A stretch of DNA of 64,000 bases, taken from Lacrimispora saccharolytica (GTDB lineage Bacteria > Bacillota > Clostridia > Lachnospirales > Lachnospiraceae). This document shows positions 36,287-45,574 of the stretch, in pieces (the first letter of the stretch is position 1; each line of letters opens with the position of its first letter). The stretch is from positions 1-64,000 of the forward strand of contig JADYUL010000010.1 in the NCBI GenBank assembly GCA_021531795.1, read 5' to 3'. Below the pieces are notes generated by a model. It made no database searches and was not told the DNA's origin. It saw nothing but the letters and a program-made list of their open reading frames with translations. The translations under genes and the position numbers were made by a program.

Positions 36287-36808
36287 CTACATCTTTTCAG
36301 GTAATGGATACTCCACACCGAAGGTGTCCACAGTCATGCTCTTGATCTTCTGCTCCTCAAGCGGTCTGTCATTCCAGTCCGTTGCAGTCTCTGCAATCGC
36401 ATTAACCACATCCATACCCTCGATAATCTTACCAAAGGCTGCATAAGCTCCGTCCAGATGAGGAGATGTCTTATGCATAATGAAGAACTGTGAGCCTGCA
36501 CTGTCAGGATGCATGGCTCTTGCCATAGACAGAACACCCTCTGTATGCTTAAGATTATTCTCAAAACCGTTCTGAGCAAACTCTCCCTTAATTGTGTATC
36601 CCGGACCTCCCATTCCTGTGCCGTCCGGACATCCTCCCTGAATCATAAAGCCACTGATTACTCGGTGGAAGATAAGTCCGTCATAATATCCCTTATTGAT
36701 AAGACTGATAAAATTATTAACACTTATCGGAGCTATCTCAGGGTAAAGCTCTGCTACCATCTTGTCACCATTCATCATTGTAATTGTTACTACCGGATTT
36801 TTAGCCAT
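36287..36808 (-). CDS. ppiB: cyclophilin-type peptidyl-prolyl cis-trans isomerase
   Basis: A 173-residue cytoplasmic prolyl isomerase. It has the cyclophilin core with [39 protein letters not shown] (MARA motif and the QFF triplet) and [12 protein letters not shown], which together line the active site. The frame is open 28 codons upstream, but those overlap the divergent GNAT gene and the ATG at 36808 has a GAGAGG site, so the shorter form is chosen. No signal peptide is present. Confidence 0.93.
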   Translation of the reverse strand: MAKNPVVTITMMNGDKMVAELYPEIAPISVNNFISLINKGYYDGLIFHRVISGFMIQGGCPDGTGMGGPGYTIKGEFAQNGFENNLKHTEGVLSMARAMHPDSAGSQFFIMHKTSPHLDGAYAAFGKIIEGMDVVNAIAETATDWNDRPLEEQKIKSMTVDTFGVEYPLPEKM

Positions 36809-36842
36809 ATACTTGTCCTCTCGTTTCTGATATATTCTAGAT

Positions 36843-37601
36843 ATGTTTATTGTAATTGATATACCTTCAAAATGGAATACCAATGTATCCATAGAGCCCC
36901 GTCTCTATGTTACGGACGAACCTGAAAAAATAAGGACTCTTTCCTCAGAGGGACGTCCTCTGTGTCCGGTGCTTAACGACAATACTAAGAATATGGACTT
37001 GTCCACCTTCCCGTATCTCATTACTGACCCTGAGGATACCGATACTGACTTCTATATCAAGGTCTGGCAGAGACTGTCCTCTCTTCCCTGGGAAATTGCC
37101 GTTACTCCACGCTGCATAGTAAGGGAGATGACAGTTGATGATGTGGAGGCTCTCTACAGGGTATACTCAGATGAATCCATAATAAAATACACAGAACCGC
37201 TCTTTCCCGATTATGAATCGGAATTGGAATATACAAATAATTATATTAAGAATGTCTATTCTTATTTTGGCTTTGGAACCTGGATAATTGAGGACAGGGA
37301 TACAGGTGAGATAATCGGACGTGCGGGCTTTAATTACAGAACAGATGAAGATCTGCCTGATACTCTCACCTTCCCCGAGCTTGGTTATGTTATAGCTAAG
37401 GAATATCAGGGCAAGGGGTATGCCACCGAGGTATGCAGCAGACTTATTTCCTTTGGCTTTGAGGAGCTTGGTTTTGACTGCATTCAGGCACTTAGTCACC
37501 CTGACAATCTTCCAAGTATACGCCTGCTTTCCTCTCTGGGTTTTGAATACTACGGCGTATACGGTGAACTTAATATATACAAAAAGAAGGCTCCGGCATA
37601 A
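36843..37601 (+). CDS. GNAT acetyltransferase with uncharacterised N-terminal domain
   Basis: A 252-residue protein whose C-terminal two thirds (about 92-248) form a RimJ/RimL-like GNAT fold with [18 protein letters not shown], the acetyl-CoA loop [14 protein letters not shown] and [13 protein letters not shown]. The first 85 residues ([19 protein letters not shown]...) form a separate small domain that I have seen in related clostridial proteins but cannot name. The start lies only 34 bases from the divergent ppiB start and has no good ribosome site, so promoters must overlap the neighbouring gene; a later start cannot be excluded. Its stop codon sits in a terminator loop. Confidence 0.75.
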   Translation: MFIVIDIPSKWNTNVSIEPRLYVTDEPEKIRTLSSEGRPLCPVLNDNTKNMDLSTFPYLITDPEDTDTDFYIKVWQRLSSLPWEIAVTPRCIVREMTVDDVEALYRVYSDESIIKYTEPLFPDYESELEYTNNYIKNVYSYFGFGTWIIEDRDTGEIIGRAGFNYRTDEDLPDTLTFPELGYVIAKEYQGKGYATEVCSRLISFGFEELGFDCIQALSHPDNLPSIRLLSSLGFEYYGVYGELNIYKKKAPA

Positions 37602-37613
37602 TGCCGAAGCCTT
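37587..37613. terminator. bidirectional terminator containing the GNAT stop codon
   Basis: AAGGCTCCGGCA pairs with TGCCGAAGCCTT (one mismatch) and the three-base loop TAA is the stop codon of the GNAT gene. T runs follow on both strands, and the fba gene ends 18 bases away on the other strand, so it serves both converging genes. Confidence 0.88.
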
Positions 37614-37630
37614 TAATTTATGGTTTATAA

Positions 37631-38599
37631 TCAAGCCTTACCGTCTGAACCAAGAACGTTAACGATCTTGTGAGCAACCATGTCCTTAACAGCCTGACGA
37701 GCGGGCTTTAAGTACTGACGAGGATCGAAGTGATCCGGATGCTCAGCGAAGTACTTACGGATATTACCTGTCATAGCAAGACGGATATCTGAGTCGATAT
37801 TGATCTTACATACAGCAAGCTTAGCTGCCTGACGGAGCTGCTCCTCAGGAATACCTACTGCATCAGGCATGTTACCGCCGTACTGGTTAACCATCTTAAC
37901 GAACTCCTGTGGAACTGATGAAGAACCATGAAGAACGATAGGGAAGCCGGGAAGCTTCTTGATGATCTCCTCAAGAACGTCGAAACGAAGTGGAGGTGGA
38001 ACAAGGATACCATCCTCATTTCTTGTACACTGAGCAGCAGTGAACTTGTATGCACCGTGTGATGTTCCGATAGCGATTGCAAGTGAATCACAACCTGTCT
38101 TATCAACGAACTCCTCAACCTCTTCAGGTCTTGTATAAGCCTCGTTACCTGCCTCTACACAAACCTCATCCTCGATACCTGCAAGAGTACCAAGCTCTGC
38201 CTCAACTACTACACCATGAGCATGAGCATACTCTACTACCTGCTTGGTAAGAGCGATGTTATCCTCGAAAGACTTAGAAGAAGCATCGATCATAACTGAT
38301 GTGAATCCACCATCGATACAGCTCTTGCAAAGCTCGAAGCTGTCACCATGATCAAGGTGAAGAGCGATAGGGATCTGAGGATTCTCTTCAACAGCTGCCT
38401 CAACTAACTTTACAAGATATGTATGGTTAGCATAAGCACGTGCTCCCTTTGATACCTGAAGAATAACAGGGCTGTTAAGCTCACCGGCAGCTTCTGTAAT
38501 ACCCTGAACAATCTCCATGTTGTTAACGTTGAAAGCACCTACTGCGTATCCGCCGTCATATGCCTTCTTAAACATTTCAGTTGTTGTAACTAATGACAT
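37631..38599 (-). CDS. fba: class II fructose-bisphosphate aldolase
   Basis: Zinc enzyme splitting fructose 1,6-bisphosphate in glycolysis and running backwards in gluconeogenesis. The 322 residues show the class II signature: ALHLDHGDSFE with zinc ligands, EAELGTLAGIEDEV, SHGAYKF and VLHGSSSVP. Codon use is strongly biased (few rare codons, regular GAC/AAC/CTT choices), as in highly expressed genes. A TATAAT lies about 50 bases upstream, with a small hairpin in the leader. The next upstream gene is the Crh-like protein. Confidence 0.97.
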   Translation of the reverse strand: MSLVTTTEMFKKAYDGGYAVGAFNVNNMEIVQGITEAAGELNSPVILQVSKGARAYANHTYLVKLVEAAVEENPQIPIALHLDHGDSFELCKSCIDGGFTSVMIDASSKSFEDNIALTKQVVEYAHAHGVVVEAELGTLAGIEDEVCVEAGNEAYTRPEEVEEFVDKTGCDSLAIAIGTSHGAYKFTAAQCTRNEDGILVPPPLRFDVLEEIIKKLPGFPIVLHGSSSVPQEFVKMVNQYGGNMPDAVGIPEEQLRQAAKLAVCKINIDSDIRLAMTGNIRKYFAEHPDHFDPRQYLKPARQAVKDMVAHKIVNVLGSDGKA

Positions 38600-38648
38600 T
38601 GTTAATACCTCCGTTTATATTTGATACCCCTTATGGGTCATCGTGTTC

Positions 38649-38654
38649 ATTATA
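38649..38654 (-). promoter_or_regulatory. candidate -10 box of fba
   Basis: A perfect TATAAT stands 50 bases upstream of the fba start; the matching -35 position has only a TTTTCT-like hexamer. The leader between it and the GGAGG can form a small ACCC/GGGT hairpin. Confidence 0.45.
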
Positions 38655-38685
38655 TAACATTATCCGAATAAAGAAAATATCCAAA

Positions 38686-38940
38686 TTACTTGCCGCTTAA
38701 GAAGTTTTCAATTCCTTCCATTGCACTTTCCTCATCCGGTCCGTCAATGACAGCCTTAACTGTCTCGCCTGCATCGAGACCCAAACTCATCATTCCCATA
38801 ATACTCTTGGCATTAACCTTCTTGGTTCCTGCTTCAAGATAAACCGAACTCTCATACTTGCTTGCTTCCTGTACAAGCATGGCAACAGGTCTTGCCTCCA
38901 ATCCGTTCTCTAATCGGATTGTAATGTCCTTTGTAATCAT
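38686..38940 (-). CDS. crh: Crh-like HPr paralogue lacking His15
   Basis: An 84-residue HPr-fold protein. At position 15, where HPr has the phosphorylatable His, it has Glu (NGLEARPVAML); Ser46 is kept in NAKSIMGMMSL, the HprK target. Bacillus Crh is identical in plan but has Gln15. It therefore cannot carry PTS phosphate and should serve only as a Ser46-P signal, for example as corepressor of CcpA or regulator of methylglyoxal synthase. Its position directly after whiA, with rapZ upstream, repeats the Bacillus yvcJ-yvcK-yvcL-crh order (yvcK missing here). Confidence 0.87.
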   Translation of the reverse strand: MITKDITIRLENGLEARPVAMLVQEASKYESSVYLEAGTKKVNAKSIMGMMSLGLDAGETVKAVIDGPDEESAMEGIENFLSGK

Positions 38941-38957
38941 ATTTTCCTCCTCTTCGA

Positions 38958-39833
38958 CTACATACCCTCTGCTATTTCACTAAGCTTACGTAACCGATGA
39001 TTAACCCCACTTTTTCCCACCGGTGGATCCAGATACCCTCCAAGCTCCGACAGTGTAGCATCCGGATGATCTAGCCTCGCCTCTGCAATCATACGCAGGT
39101 TGGGCGGTAATTCCTGTAACCCCATTTTGTCTCTAATTAGTTCTATATCTGCCAATTGCTTCGCTGCCGCATTAACTGTCTTGGTTATATTGGCTGCTTC
39201 ACAATTCACCCTTCTGTTTATCGAATTACGCATATCTTTGAGTATTCTCTCGTTCTCCATACTCATAAGTGATACATGCGCTTCACATATATTAAGGAAA
39301 TCAACGATTCCCTCACCTTCTTTAATATATACCACAAAATGCTGTTTGCGCTCAATAGTCTTGGCTTCAAGACCGAAATGACGCATTATTTCCATAAGTT
39401 GTGTAGCCTGATCCTCTCTCTGGCATACCATCTCAAGATGATAGCTTCGCTTAGGATCGCTCATAGAGCCGGCGCACATATAGGCTCCGCGAAGGAAGGC
39501 TCTCTTGCAGCAGGACTGCTTTAAAATCGTCATACTGACAGGTGAGTTCAGATCCTCCACACCCGTCTTCTTCACAGTCTCCAGAATGGTCTCTGCATCC
39601 TCTCCTCGAGGTGGCATCGACGTACATATACTAAATGTTTTCTTAAGTAATGTAAAGTATTTTCTTCTGACAACGTCGTTTTCTGTACTTATTTCGAGAA
39701 TTTTTGTACCATCTGAGTCGTATTCGAGCTTCCCACACAATTCTATTATCACTGCAAGCTCTGCTATCCTGCAATGCCTTGCACTGCTCATTACCTCTGA
39801 TATCTCTTCTTTGACTTTACCGGAAAATGACAT
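38958..39833 (-). CDS. whiA: WhiA family DNA-binding protein
   Basis: WhiA is a conserved Gram-positive protein: a sporulation regulator in Streptomyces, and a factor for chromosome segregation and division in Bacillus. The 291 residues show the LAGLIDADG-like N-terminal half (RAFLRGAYMCAGSMSDPKRSYHLE) lacking nuclease residues, and a C-terminal helix-turn-helix (ATLSELGGYLDPPVGKSGVNHRLRKL). It has a GAGGAGAG site and sits between rapZ and the Crh-like gene, its standard neighbourhood. Confidence 0.95.
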   Translation of the reverse strand: MSFSGKVKEEISEVMSSARHCRIAELAVIIELCGKLEYDSDGTKILEISTENDVVRRKYFTLLKKTFSICTSMPPRGEDAETILETVKKTGVEDLNSPVSMTILKQSCCKRAFLRGAYMCAGSMSDPKRSYHLEMVCQREDQATQLMEIMRHFGLEAKTIERKQHFVVYIKEGEGIVDFLNICEAHVSLMSMENERILKDMRNSINRRVNCEAANITKTVNAAAKQLADIELIRDKMGLQELPPNLRMIAEARLDHPDATLSELGGYLDPPVGKSGVNHRLRKLSEIAEGM

Positions 39834-39854
39834 AGGTCTCTCCTCATGTCTGTA

Positions 39855-40718
39855 TTACTTGGGTATGTCTCTGTGACTGAGTGAAAGTCCGTAATTGCCC
39901 ACACCCCGCATTCTCTCATAAAGCATATTGGCTATCGCAACCGATCTGTGCTGACCTCCCGTACAGCCGATCGCAACCACGAGCTGGTTCTTACCCTCTT
40001 TCACATATCCGGGGATTAAGAACTTAAGCATATCCTCGAGCTTATCTAAGAATAAGGAACATTCGGCAAAGCTCATCACATAATCCTTAACCTCATCATC
40101 GTTACCCGTAAGTGGCTTAAGCTCATCCACATAAAAGGGGTTTGGCAGGAATCTTACATCAAATACCAGGTCTGCATCGACAGGGATTCCCTTCTTAAAG
40201 CCAAAGGACATTACATTGACCATCAGGCTGTTGTAGCCCTCACCCGTAACAAATATCTTATCAAGTTCCTCCTTAAGATTCCTGGTTAGAAGCTTGGAGG
40301 TATCGAAGATGTAGTCCGCTTCCTTCTTGACCTTTTCAAGAATCATTCTCTCCTTACGGATACCGTCCTCCACTCTCTGACTTCCGGTCTGTGCCAGAGG
40401 ATGAAGCCTCCTGCTCTCCTTATATCTTCTGACCAGAGTCATGTCAGAAGCCTCCATAAAGATTATCTCATAGGAGTAGCCCTCATTCTTGAGCCCATGA
40501 AGAACATCCAGGATTTCTTCCATATTCTCATCGGCTCTGGCATCCAGTCCTAAGGCAACCTTGGTAATCTCACTTCCGGGTCTGCATATTAATTTAAAAA
40601 ACGTATCTACTAACGGTATCGGAAGATTGTCAACGCAATAGAAGCCCATATCCTCAAGCATCTTCATTGTGGTACTTTTTCCACCACCGCTCATTCCCGT
40701 TACAATCACAAATCTCAT
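39855..40718 (-). CDS. rapZ: RapZ/YvcJ family nucleotide-binding protein
   Basis: A 287-residue P-loop protein with Walker A GMSGGGKS (8-15) and the C-terminal RapZ region with VAIGCTGGQHRSVAIA. In E. coli RapZ directs glmZ small-RNA decay and so GlmS levels; in Bacillus the orthologue YvcJ is a GTPase linked to competence. No GlmZ-like RNA is expected in Firmicutes, so the YvcJ role is likelier. It is one base after murB and 21 bases before whiA. Confidence 0.94.
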   Translation of the reverse strand: MRFVIVTGMSGGGKSTTMKMLEDMGFYCVDNLPIPLVDTFFKLICRPGSEITKVALGLDARADENMEEILDVLHGLKNEGYSYEIIFMEASDMTLVRRYKESRRLHPLAQTGSQRVEDGIRKERMILEKVKKEADYIFDTSKLLTRNLKEELDKIFVTGEGYNSLMVNVMSFGFKKGIPVDADLVFDVRFLPNPFYVDELKPLTGNDDEVKDYVMSFAECSLFLDKLEDMLKFLIPGYVKEGKNQLVVAIGCTGGQHRSVAIANMLYERMRGVGNYGLSLSHRDIPK

Positions 40719-40719
40719 A

Positions 40720-41652
40720 TCAGTCTATCCTGTCAAATCCAAGCATGATAACCTCAGGTTCCAGTAAAATCCCGCTATTGTTAAGTACCCTCTTCTGAAC
40801 AATTCCAATCAATTCGTATATATCCTTGGCTGTAGCGCCGCCTTTATTTATCACAAAGCCTGCATGCTTCCTTGACACTTCCGCTCCGCCGACCGTAAGC
40901 CCTTTAATTCCGGCTGCTTCAATAAGTGCTCCTGCATACTGTCCCTCAGGTCTCTTGAAGGTGGAACCCGCAGAGGCATATTCCAGAGGTTGCTTGTCCC
41001 TTCTTCTCTTTGAATATTCTGCCATCCTCTCTCTTATTGTTTCCTCGTCTCCTGCCTTAAGATTCAGAGTCGCCAAAATAACGATTAGCCCTTCACTCTT
41101 AATCCTGCTCTGTCTGTAACCGAAGTTAAGCTTAGAGGCCTCATAAGTCTTAATACTCATGTCCGTCGGATCAAGTACGCAGACAGTCTCTACCACCGTA
41201 GCCAGCTCTCCGCCGTAAGCTCCGGCATTCATAGCCAGTCCGCCTCCCAGTGTTCCCGGGATTCCCGAAGCAAACTCAAGACCCTCCAGGGCATTCTTTG
41301 CTGCAACACTTGATATCCTGCCAAGGAGCGCTCCGGCTTCACAGATAAGCTTATTACCGCAGACGTTAATCTCACTCATGCTCTCACCAAGCTCAATGAT
41401 AATGCCGTCAAAGCCTTCATCGCTTACAAGCAGATTGCTGCCGTTTCCGATTAAGAAGAAGTCAGTGCTCGTGCTTTTTGCAGTATTGATTACCTGTATC
41501 AGTTCATCGGAAGATGCGACCCTGACATAGAGGCTTGCCCTACCGCCCACTCTGAAAGTGGTATGCCTATGCATAGGCTCATCCCTGAAGAGCCTGTCCT
41601 CAGGGATGTATAGTTTTATCTTATCAAATAATGAAGCTGTATCTCTGTTCAT
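40720..41652 (-). CDS. murB: UDP-N-acetylenolpyruvoylglucosamine reductase
   Basis: FAD enzyme making UDP-MurNAc, the second committed step of peptidoglycan synthesis. The 310 residues have the FAD motif with TTFRVGGRA and LIGNGSNLLV, GIPGTLGGGLAMNAGAYG, the catalytic serine region YASAGSTFKRP and the final EPEVIMLG. The length and lack of insert loops fit the shorter type II MurB. It is packed between glcK (15 bases upstream) and rapZ; the start's ribosome site is weak, hinting at coupling with glcK. Confidence 0.95.
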   Translation of the reverse strand: MNRDTASLFDKIKLYIPEDRLFRDEPMHRHTTFRVGGRASLYVRVASSDELIQVINTAKSTSTDFFLIGNGSNLLVSDEGFDGIIIELGESMSEINVCGNKLICEAGALLGRISSVAAKNALEGLEFASGIPGTLGGGLAMNAGAYGGELATVVETVCVLDPTDMSIKTYEASKLNFGYRQSRIKSEGLIVILATLNLKAGDEETIRERMAEYSKRRRDKQPLEYASAGSTFKRPEGQYAGALIEAAGIKGLTVGGAEVSRKHAGFVINKGGATAKDIYELIGIVQKRVLNNSGILLEPEVIMLGFDRID

Positions 41653-41667
41653 AAATTCAATGTCTGA

Positions 41668-42603
41668 TTAACCCAGTACCAGCTTGGCAGCTCCGTAGAT
41701 GCCTGCATCATTACCAAGCTTGGCAAGAACAAACTTGGCATTCTTGGTTCCCGGGAAGGCATACTTGTCAAAGTATGGCTCCAAATAATCAATTACCACT
41801 CTGCCGGCCTTGGATACTCCGCCGCCGATAACGAATACCTGAGGGTTAACAACCGCAGCTACCGCAGCCAGTCCCTTGCCCAGATACTCACCGTAGATGT
41901 TGGCTACCTCTTTGGCAAGCTCGTCATCTGCCTTAACTGCGTCCCATACTGCCTTAGCCGTAACCTCGTCATCTCTGAGTACAGAGGGCTTACTGCTGTC
42001 AGCCAACTTCTTCTTGGCAAGTCTGACTACTCCTGTTGCGGAAGCATACTGCTCCAGACAACCGTGACCCTTACAGCCGCACTCCTCGCTCTCGTTATCC
42101 TCAAGATGAATATGTCCGATCTCTCCACCGGCTCCGTTGCTTCCTGCTATTACCTTACCGCCGATGATAACACCGCCGCCTACACCGGTTCCGAGAGTAA
42201 CGGCTACTACGTCCTCATAGCCCTGACCACCGCCGCGCCACATCTCACCAAGCGCTGCAACATTGGCGTCGTTAGCGGTCTTAACGGGAATTCCAAGGAG
42301 GTCCTCTAACTGCTCATTGGTATTTCTCTTGTCCCAGCCAAGATTAACTGCTACAAGAACGGTTCCATCCTCCTTAACAGGACCTGGAACACCGATACCG
42401 ACTCCTGCAACCTCCTTTTTGTCAATATCCTTCTGTGCAAGCTTAACAAGGATGCTGCCTGCGATATCGGGAATGATATTGACACCCTTATCCTCAGTAC
42501 GTGTAGGAATCTCCCACTTCTCTATAAGATTACCCTCTATATCGAAGTAACCCATCTTAACGGTTGTTCCACCTACATCAACACCAAATACATACTTCTT
42601 CAT
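41668..42603 (-). CDS. glcK: ROK family glucokinase
   Basis: Phosphorylates free glucose to glucose 6-phosphate using ATP. The 311 residues have the N-terminal phosphate loop FGVDVGGTTVKMG, the sugar site with NDANVAALGE, the ROK zinc motif with GHIHLEDNE and CGCKGHGCLEQY, and FVIGGGVSKAG near the C-terminus. The DNA-binding domain of NagC/XylR repressors is absent, so it is an enzyme. It sits four bases after hprK, which ties glucose phosphorylation to the carbon-signalling kinase. Confidence 0.94.
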   Translation of the reverse strand: MKKYVFGVDVGGTTVKMGYFDIEGNLIEKWEIPTRTEDKGVNIIPDIAGSILVKLAQKDIDKKEVAGVGIGVPGPVKEDGTVLVAVNLGWDKRNTNEQLEDLLGIPVKTANDANVAALGEMWRGGGQGYEDVVAVTLGTGVGGGVIIGGKVIAGSNGAGGEIGHIHLEDNESEECGCKGHGCLEQYASATGVVRLAKKKLADSSKPSVLRDDEVTAKAVWDAVKADDELAKEVANIYGEYLGKGLAAVAAVVNPQVFVIGGGVSKAGRVVIDYLEPYFDKYAFPGTKNAKFVLAKLGNDAGIYGAAKLVLG

Positions 42604-42607
42604 CTAA

Positions 42608-43549
42608 CTAATCCTCGTCCTCTTCTCTCTTCTGTGATAATGATTTCTGAACTCTCGCATATAATTCCTGAGCCGCATTGTAGCCCATCTTCTTCTGACG
42701 GTGGTTTACTGCTGCCGACTCGCAGATGATTGCGAGGTTTCTACCCGGTCTTATGGGGATGTTGTGACATACTATTCTGTTGCCAAGGTATTCAATATAA
42801 TCCTCCTCAAGACCCAGTCTGTCGTATTCCTTATCCTTATCCCAATCCTCGAGTCTGATTACAAGATCGATACTCTGGGAATCCTTAACGGATGATACAC
42901 CGAACAATGTCTTAACATCGACAATGCCGATACCTCTAAGTTCAATGAAGTGCTTCGTTATGTCGGGTGCGGTACCGATCAGGGTCTCATCGGAAACCTT
43001 TCTGATCTCTACCACGTCATCTGTTACAAGTCTGTGTCCACGCTTAATAAGCTCAAGTGCTGCCTCTGACTTACCGATTCCGCTCTCACCCGTTATCAGT
43101 ACGCCCTCGCCGTATACATCGACAAGAACACCGTGAACGGAAATCATCGGGGCAAGCTTAACATTAAGCCATCTTATTATCTCAGCAGTAAAAGCTGACG
43201 TTGCCTTCTTGGTCATAAGAAGCGGTACGCCATGTTTAACGGCTATCTTCCTAAAGAGGTCATTGGGCTTAAGCTCCCTACAGAAGATAACACCGGGAAT
43301 CGGGTTATCCAGCAGTCTCTCGTATATGATTTCCTGTCTGGTCTCTGTCAGACTCTCCATATACGAATACTCTACAAATCCGATAATCTGAAGTCTTGTA
43401 GCTTCGAAATGCTCGAAATAACCGGCCATCTGAAGTGCAGGTCGATTTATATCAGGCTGTGTAACCTTAATCTTCTTGATGTCGATCTCCGGAGTGAGAT
43501 TCTCCAGATTCTCGTGCTCAATAATGTCCGCTAGCTTTACTGCTGCCAT
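42608..43549 (-). CDS. hprK: HPr(Ser) kinase/phosphorylase
   Basis: Bifunctional sensor that phosphorylates Ser46 of HPr and Crh when fructose 1,6-bisphosphate and ATP are high, and removes it when phosphate is high. The 313 residues have His139 before the Walker A GESGIGKS (154-161) and the HprK signature IELRGIGIVDVKTLFG. It leads the run hprK-glcK-murB-rapZ-whiA-crh, so kinase and its non-PTS substrate Crh are in one gene series; HPr itself is at 10.3 kb. Confidence 0.96.
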   Translation of the reverse strand: MAAVKLADIIEHENLENLTPEIDIKKIKVTQPDINRPALQMAGYFEHFEATRLQIIGFVEYSYMESLTETRQEIIYERLLDNPIPGVIFCRELKPNDLFRKIAVKHGVPLLMTKKATSAFTAEIIRWLNVKLAPMISVHGVLVDVYGEGVLITGESGIGKSEAALELIKRGHRLVTDDVVEIRKVSDETLIGTAPDITKHFIELRGIGIVDVKTLFGVSSVKDSQSIDLVIRLEDWDKDKEYDRLGLEEDYIEYLGNRIVCHNIPIRPGRNLAIICESAAVNHRQKKMGYNAAQELYARVQKSLSQKREEDED

Positions 43550-43596
43550 ATTTTCTCTCCATTCTGCCTTATTGCCTATATGGGCTTGATTTATTC

Positions 43597-45468
43597 CTAT
43601 ATTATCATATCCTTATGGAAAAATGAATATACTGACTCTGCCACAGAACGCGACAAACCTGCCTTATTTACAAGATCATCTATTGTTGCATTCTTTATCT
43701 CATCTATATTCTCAAAGCCTCTCATAAGAGCCTTCCTTCTTGCCGGTCCCACACCCGGAATCTCATCTAAGCAGGACCTCACCTGGTCCTTGTTTCTAAG
43801 CGACCTGTGGAAGGCAATTGCGAATCTGTGGGCCTCGTCCTGAATACGGGTTATAAGCTTAAAGCCCTCACTTTTCCTGTCTATGGGAATCTCAATATTA
43901 TTATAGTAGAGACCTCTGGTTCTGTGATTGTCGTCCTTAACCATTCCGCACACGGGAATGGAAAGTGAAAGGCTCTCCAATACATTAAGTGCGATGTTGA
44001 CCTGGCCGCGACCTCCGTCCATAAGTATCAAATCCGGGAAGCGGTTGAACCTTCCCTTGTCTGCATCCTCGTCGCCCTCCGCCTCTTTTAGTCCGTGCGT
44101 AAATCTTCGGGTCAGCACCTCCTCCATGCAGGCATAATCATTGGGTCCCGTAACAGACTTAATCTTGAACTTCCTGTAATCACTTCGCTTTGGACTACCC
44201 TTCTCAAATACCACCATGGAGCCTACATTCTCAAAGCCTGAGATGTTGGATATATCAAAGGCTTCCATTCTCTCAATGCCTGTAAGTCCTATAAGCTCTT
44301 CAATCTCTCTTACCGCACCGACGGTCTTCTCCTCCTGACGCTTTATTCTGTCAGAGTCCTGATTAAGAGTTATTCTTGCATTCTCCTTGGCAAGCAGGAT
44401 CAGTCTGTTCTTCTGGCCAATCTTAGGTACTACAATCTTAACCTTTCTTCCCTTTATCTCACTCAGCCACTGCTCGATAAGCTCCATGTCCTCAATCTCA
44501 GTGTCAAGGAAGAGCTCCTGAGGAACAAAGGGCGTACCGGAATAATACTGCTTAACAAAGGATGATAGTATCTCACTCTCCGTAGTGTCGGGATTGCATT
44601 TAAGGAAGAAGTGCTCCCTTCCCGTCATCCTTCCATTCCTTATGAAGAATACCTGCACCACCGATGATGAATCATTCTTCGCCATGGCGATAATATCCCT
44701 GTTGTCATCTATTCCGGATTCTATCTTCTGCTTCTGTCCGCAGAGCTTCACACTCTCTATAAGATCCCTGAAGGAAGCAGCCTTCTCGTAATCCAAGTTC
44801 TCGGAAGCCTCCCTCATCTTGTCCTCAAGTTCCATAACAATAGGAGCGTAGTTGCCGTTAAGAAGGTCTGTTGCACCGCTTATCATCCGCTCATATTCCT
44901 CAGGACTTACATTTCCCTGGCAGGGAGCGAGACACCTGCCCATATGGTAGTTGAGACAGGGCCTGTCGGTGGACTTAACCCCCGCCTTAAGTTTATTGTT
45001 ACAGGTTCTGATTTTATAAATATTATTGATAAGCTCAATCGTGTCCTTTACCGCAGAAGCACTGGTGTAGGGTCCGTAATACTTGGCCTTATCCCTCTTA
45101 AGTTCTCTTGAAAACAGCACTCTCGGATACTCCTCCATCGTCACCTTGATGTAGGGATAGGTCTTATCATCCATAAGCATGGTGTTGTATTTCGGCTTAT
45201 GCTCCTTGATAAGATTGTTCTCAAGCACCAGAGCCTCCAGCTCTGAGTCGGTCACAATGTATTCAAAGTAAGCAATGAGACTGACCATCTTGTCTATCCA
45301 GGGACCACGGCCTATGTTGGCACGAAAATACGACCTGACCCTGTTTTGCAGATTAATCGCCTTACCCACATAGATAATCTCATCATGAAGGTCATGCATT
45401 ATATATACACCCGGTTTTTTGGGTAATTTCTTCAGTTCCTCACTTATGTCAAAAGTATTCTCAACCAT
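43597..45468 (-). CDS. uvrC: excinuclease ABC subunit C
   Basis: Makes both incisions around DNA damage bound by UvrB. The 623 residues have the GIY-YIG nuclease (KKPGVYIMH...EIIYVGKA, about 16-40), a UVR motif for UvrB contact (about 203-238), an RNase H-like C-terminal nuclease with MVVFEKGSP and [10 protein letters not shown], and a terminal (HhH)2 pair ending [14 protein letters not shown]. No ribosome site precedes the ATG; a TATACT lies only six bases upstream, so a leaderless mRNA is possible. No SOS box is seen. Confidence 0.96.
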   Translation of the reverse strand: MVENTFDISEELKKLPKKPGVYIMHDLHDEIIYVGKAINLQNRVRSYFRANIGRGPWIDKMVSLIAYFEYIVTDSELEALVLENNLIKEHKPKYNTMLMDDKTYPYIKVTMEEYPRVLFSRELKRDKAKYYGPYTSASAVKDTIELINNIYKIRTCNNKLKAGVKSTDRPCLNYHMGRCLAPCQGNVSPEEYERMISGATDLLNGNYAPIVMELEDKMREASENLDYEKAASFRDLIESVKLCGQKQKIESGIDDNRDIIAMAKNDSSSVVQVFFIRNGRMTGREHFFLKCNPDTTESEILSSFVKQYYSGTPFVPQELFLDTEIEDMELIEQWLSEIKGRKVKIVVPKIGQKNRLILLAKENARITLNQDSDRIKRQEEKTVGAVREIEELIGLTGIERMEAFDISNISGFENVGSMVVFEKGSPKRSDYRKFKIKSVTGPNDYACMEEVLTRRFTHGLKEAEGDEDADKGRFNRFPDLILMDGGRGQVNIALNVLESLSLSIPVCGMVKDDNHRTRGLYYNNIEIPIDRKSEGFKLITRIQDEAHRFAIAFHRSLRNKDQVRSCLDEIPGVGPARRKALMRGFENIDEIKNATIDDLVNKAGLSRSVAESVYSFFHKDMII

Positions 45469-45574
45469 GGAATTAGTATAACATATCCGCCTCTTTTTAT
45501 GATATTATTAGTCTGCCAAATAATTAGTTATAAGATTTACAGACAGGATATACATTTATTACGGAGGTATGCTT

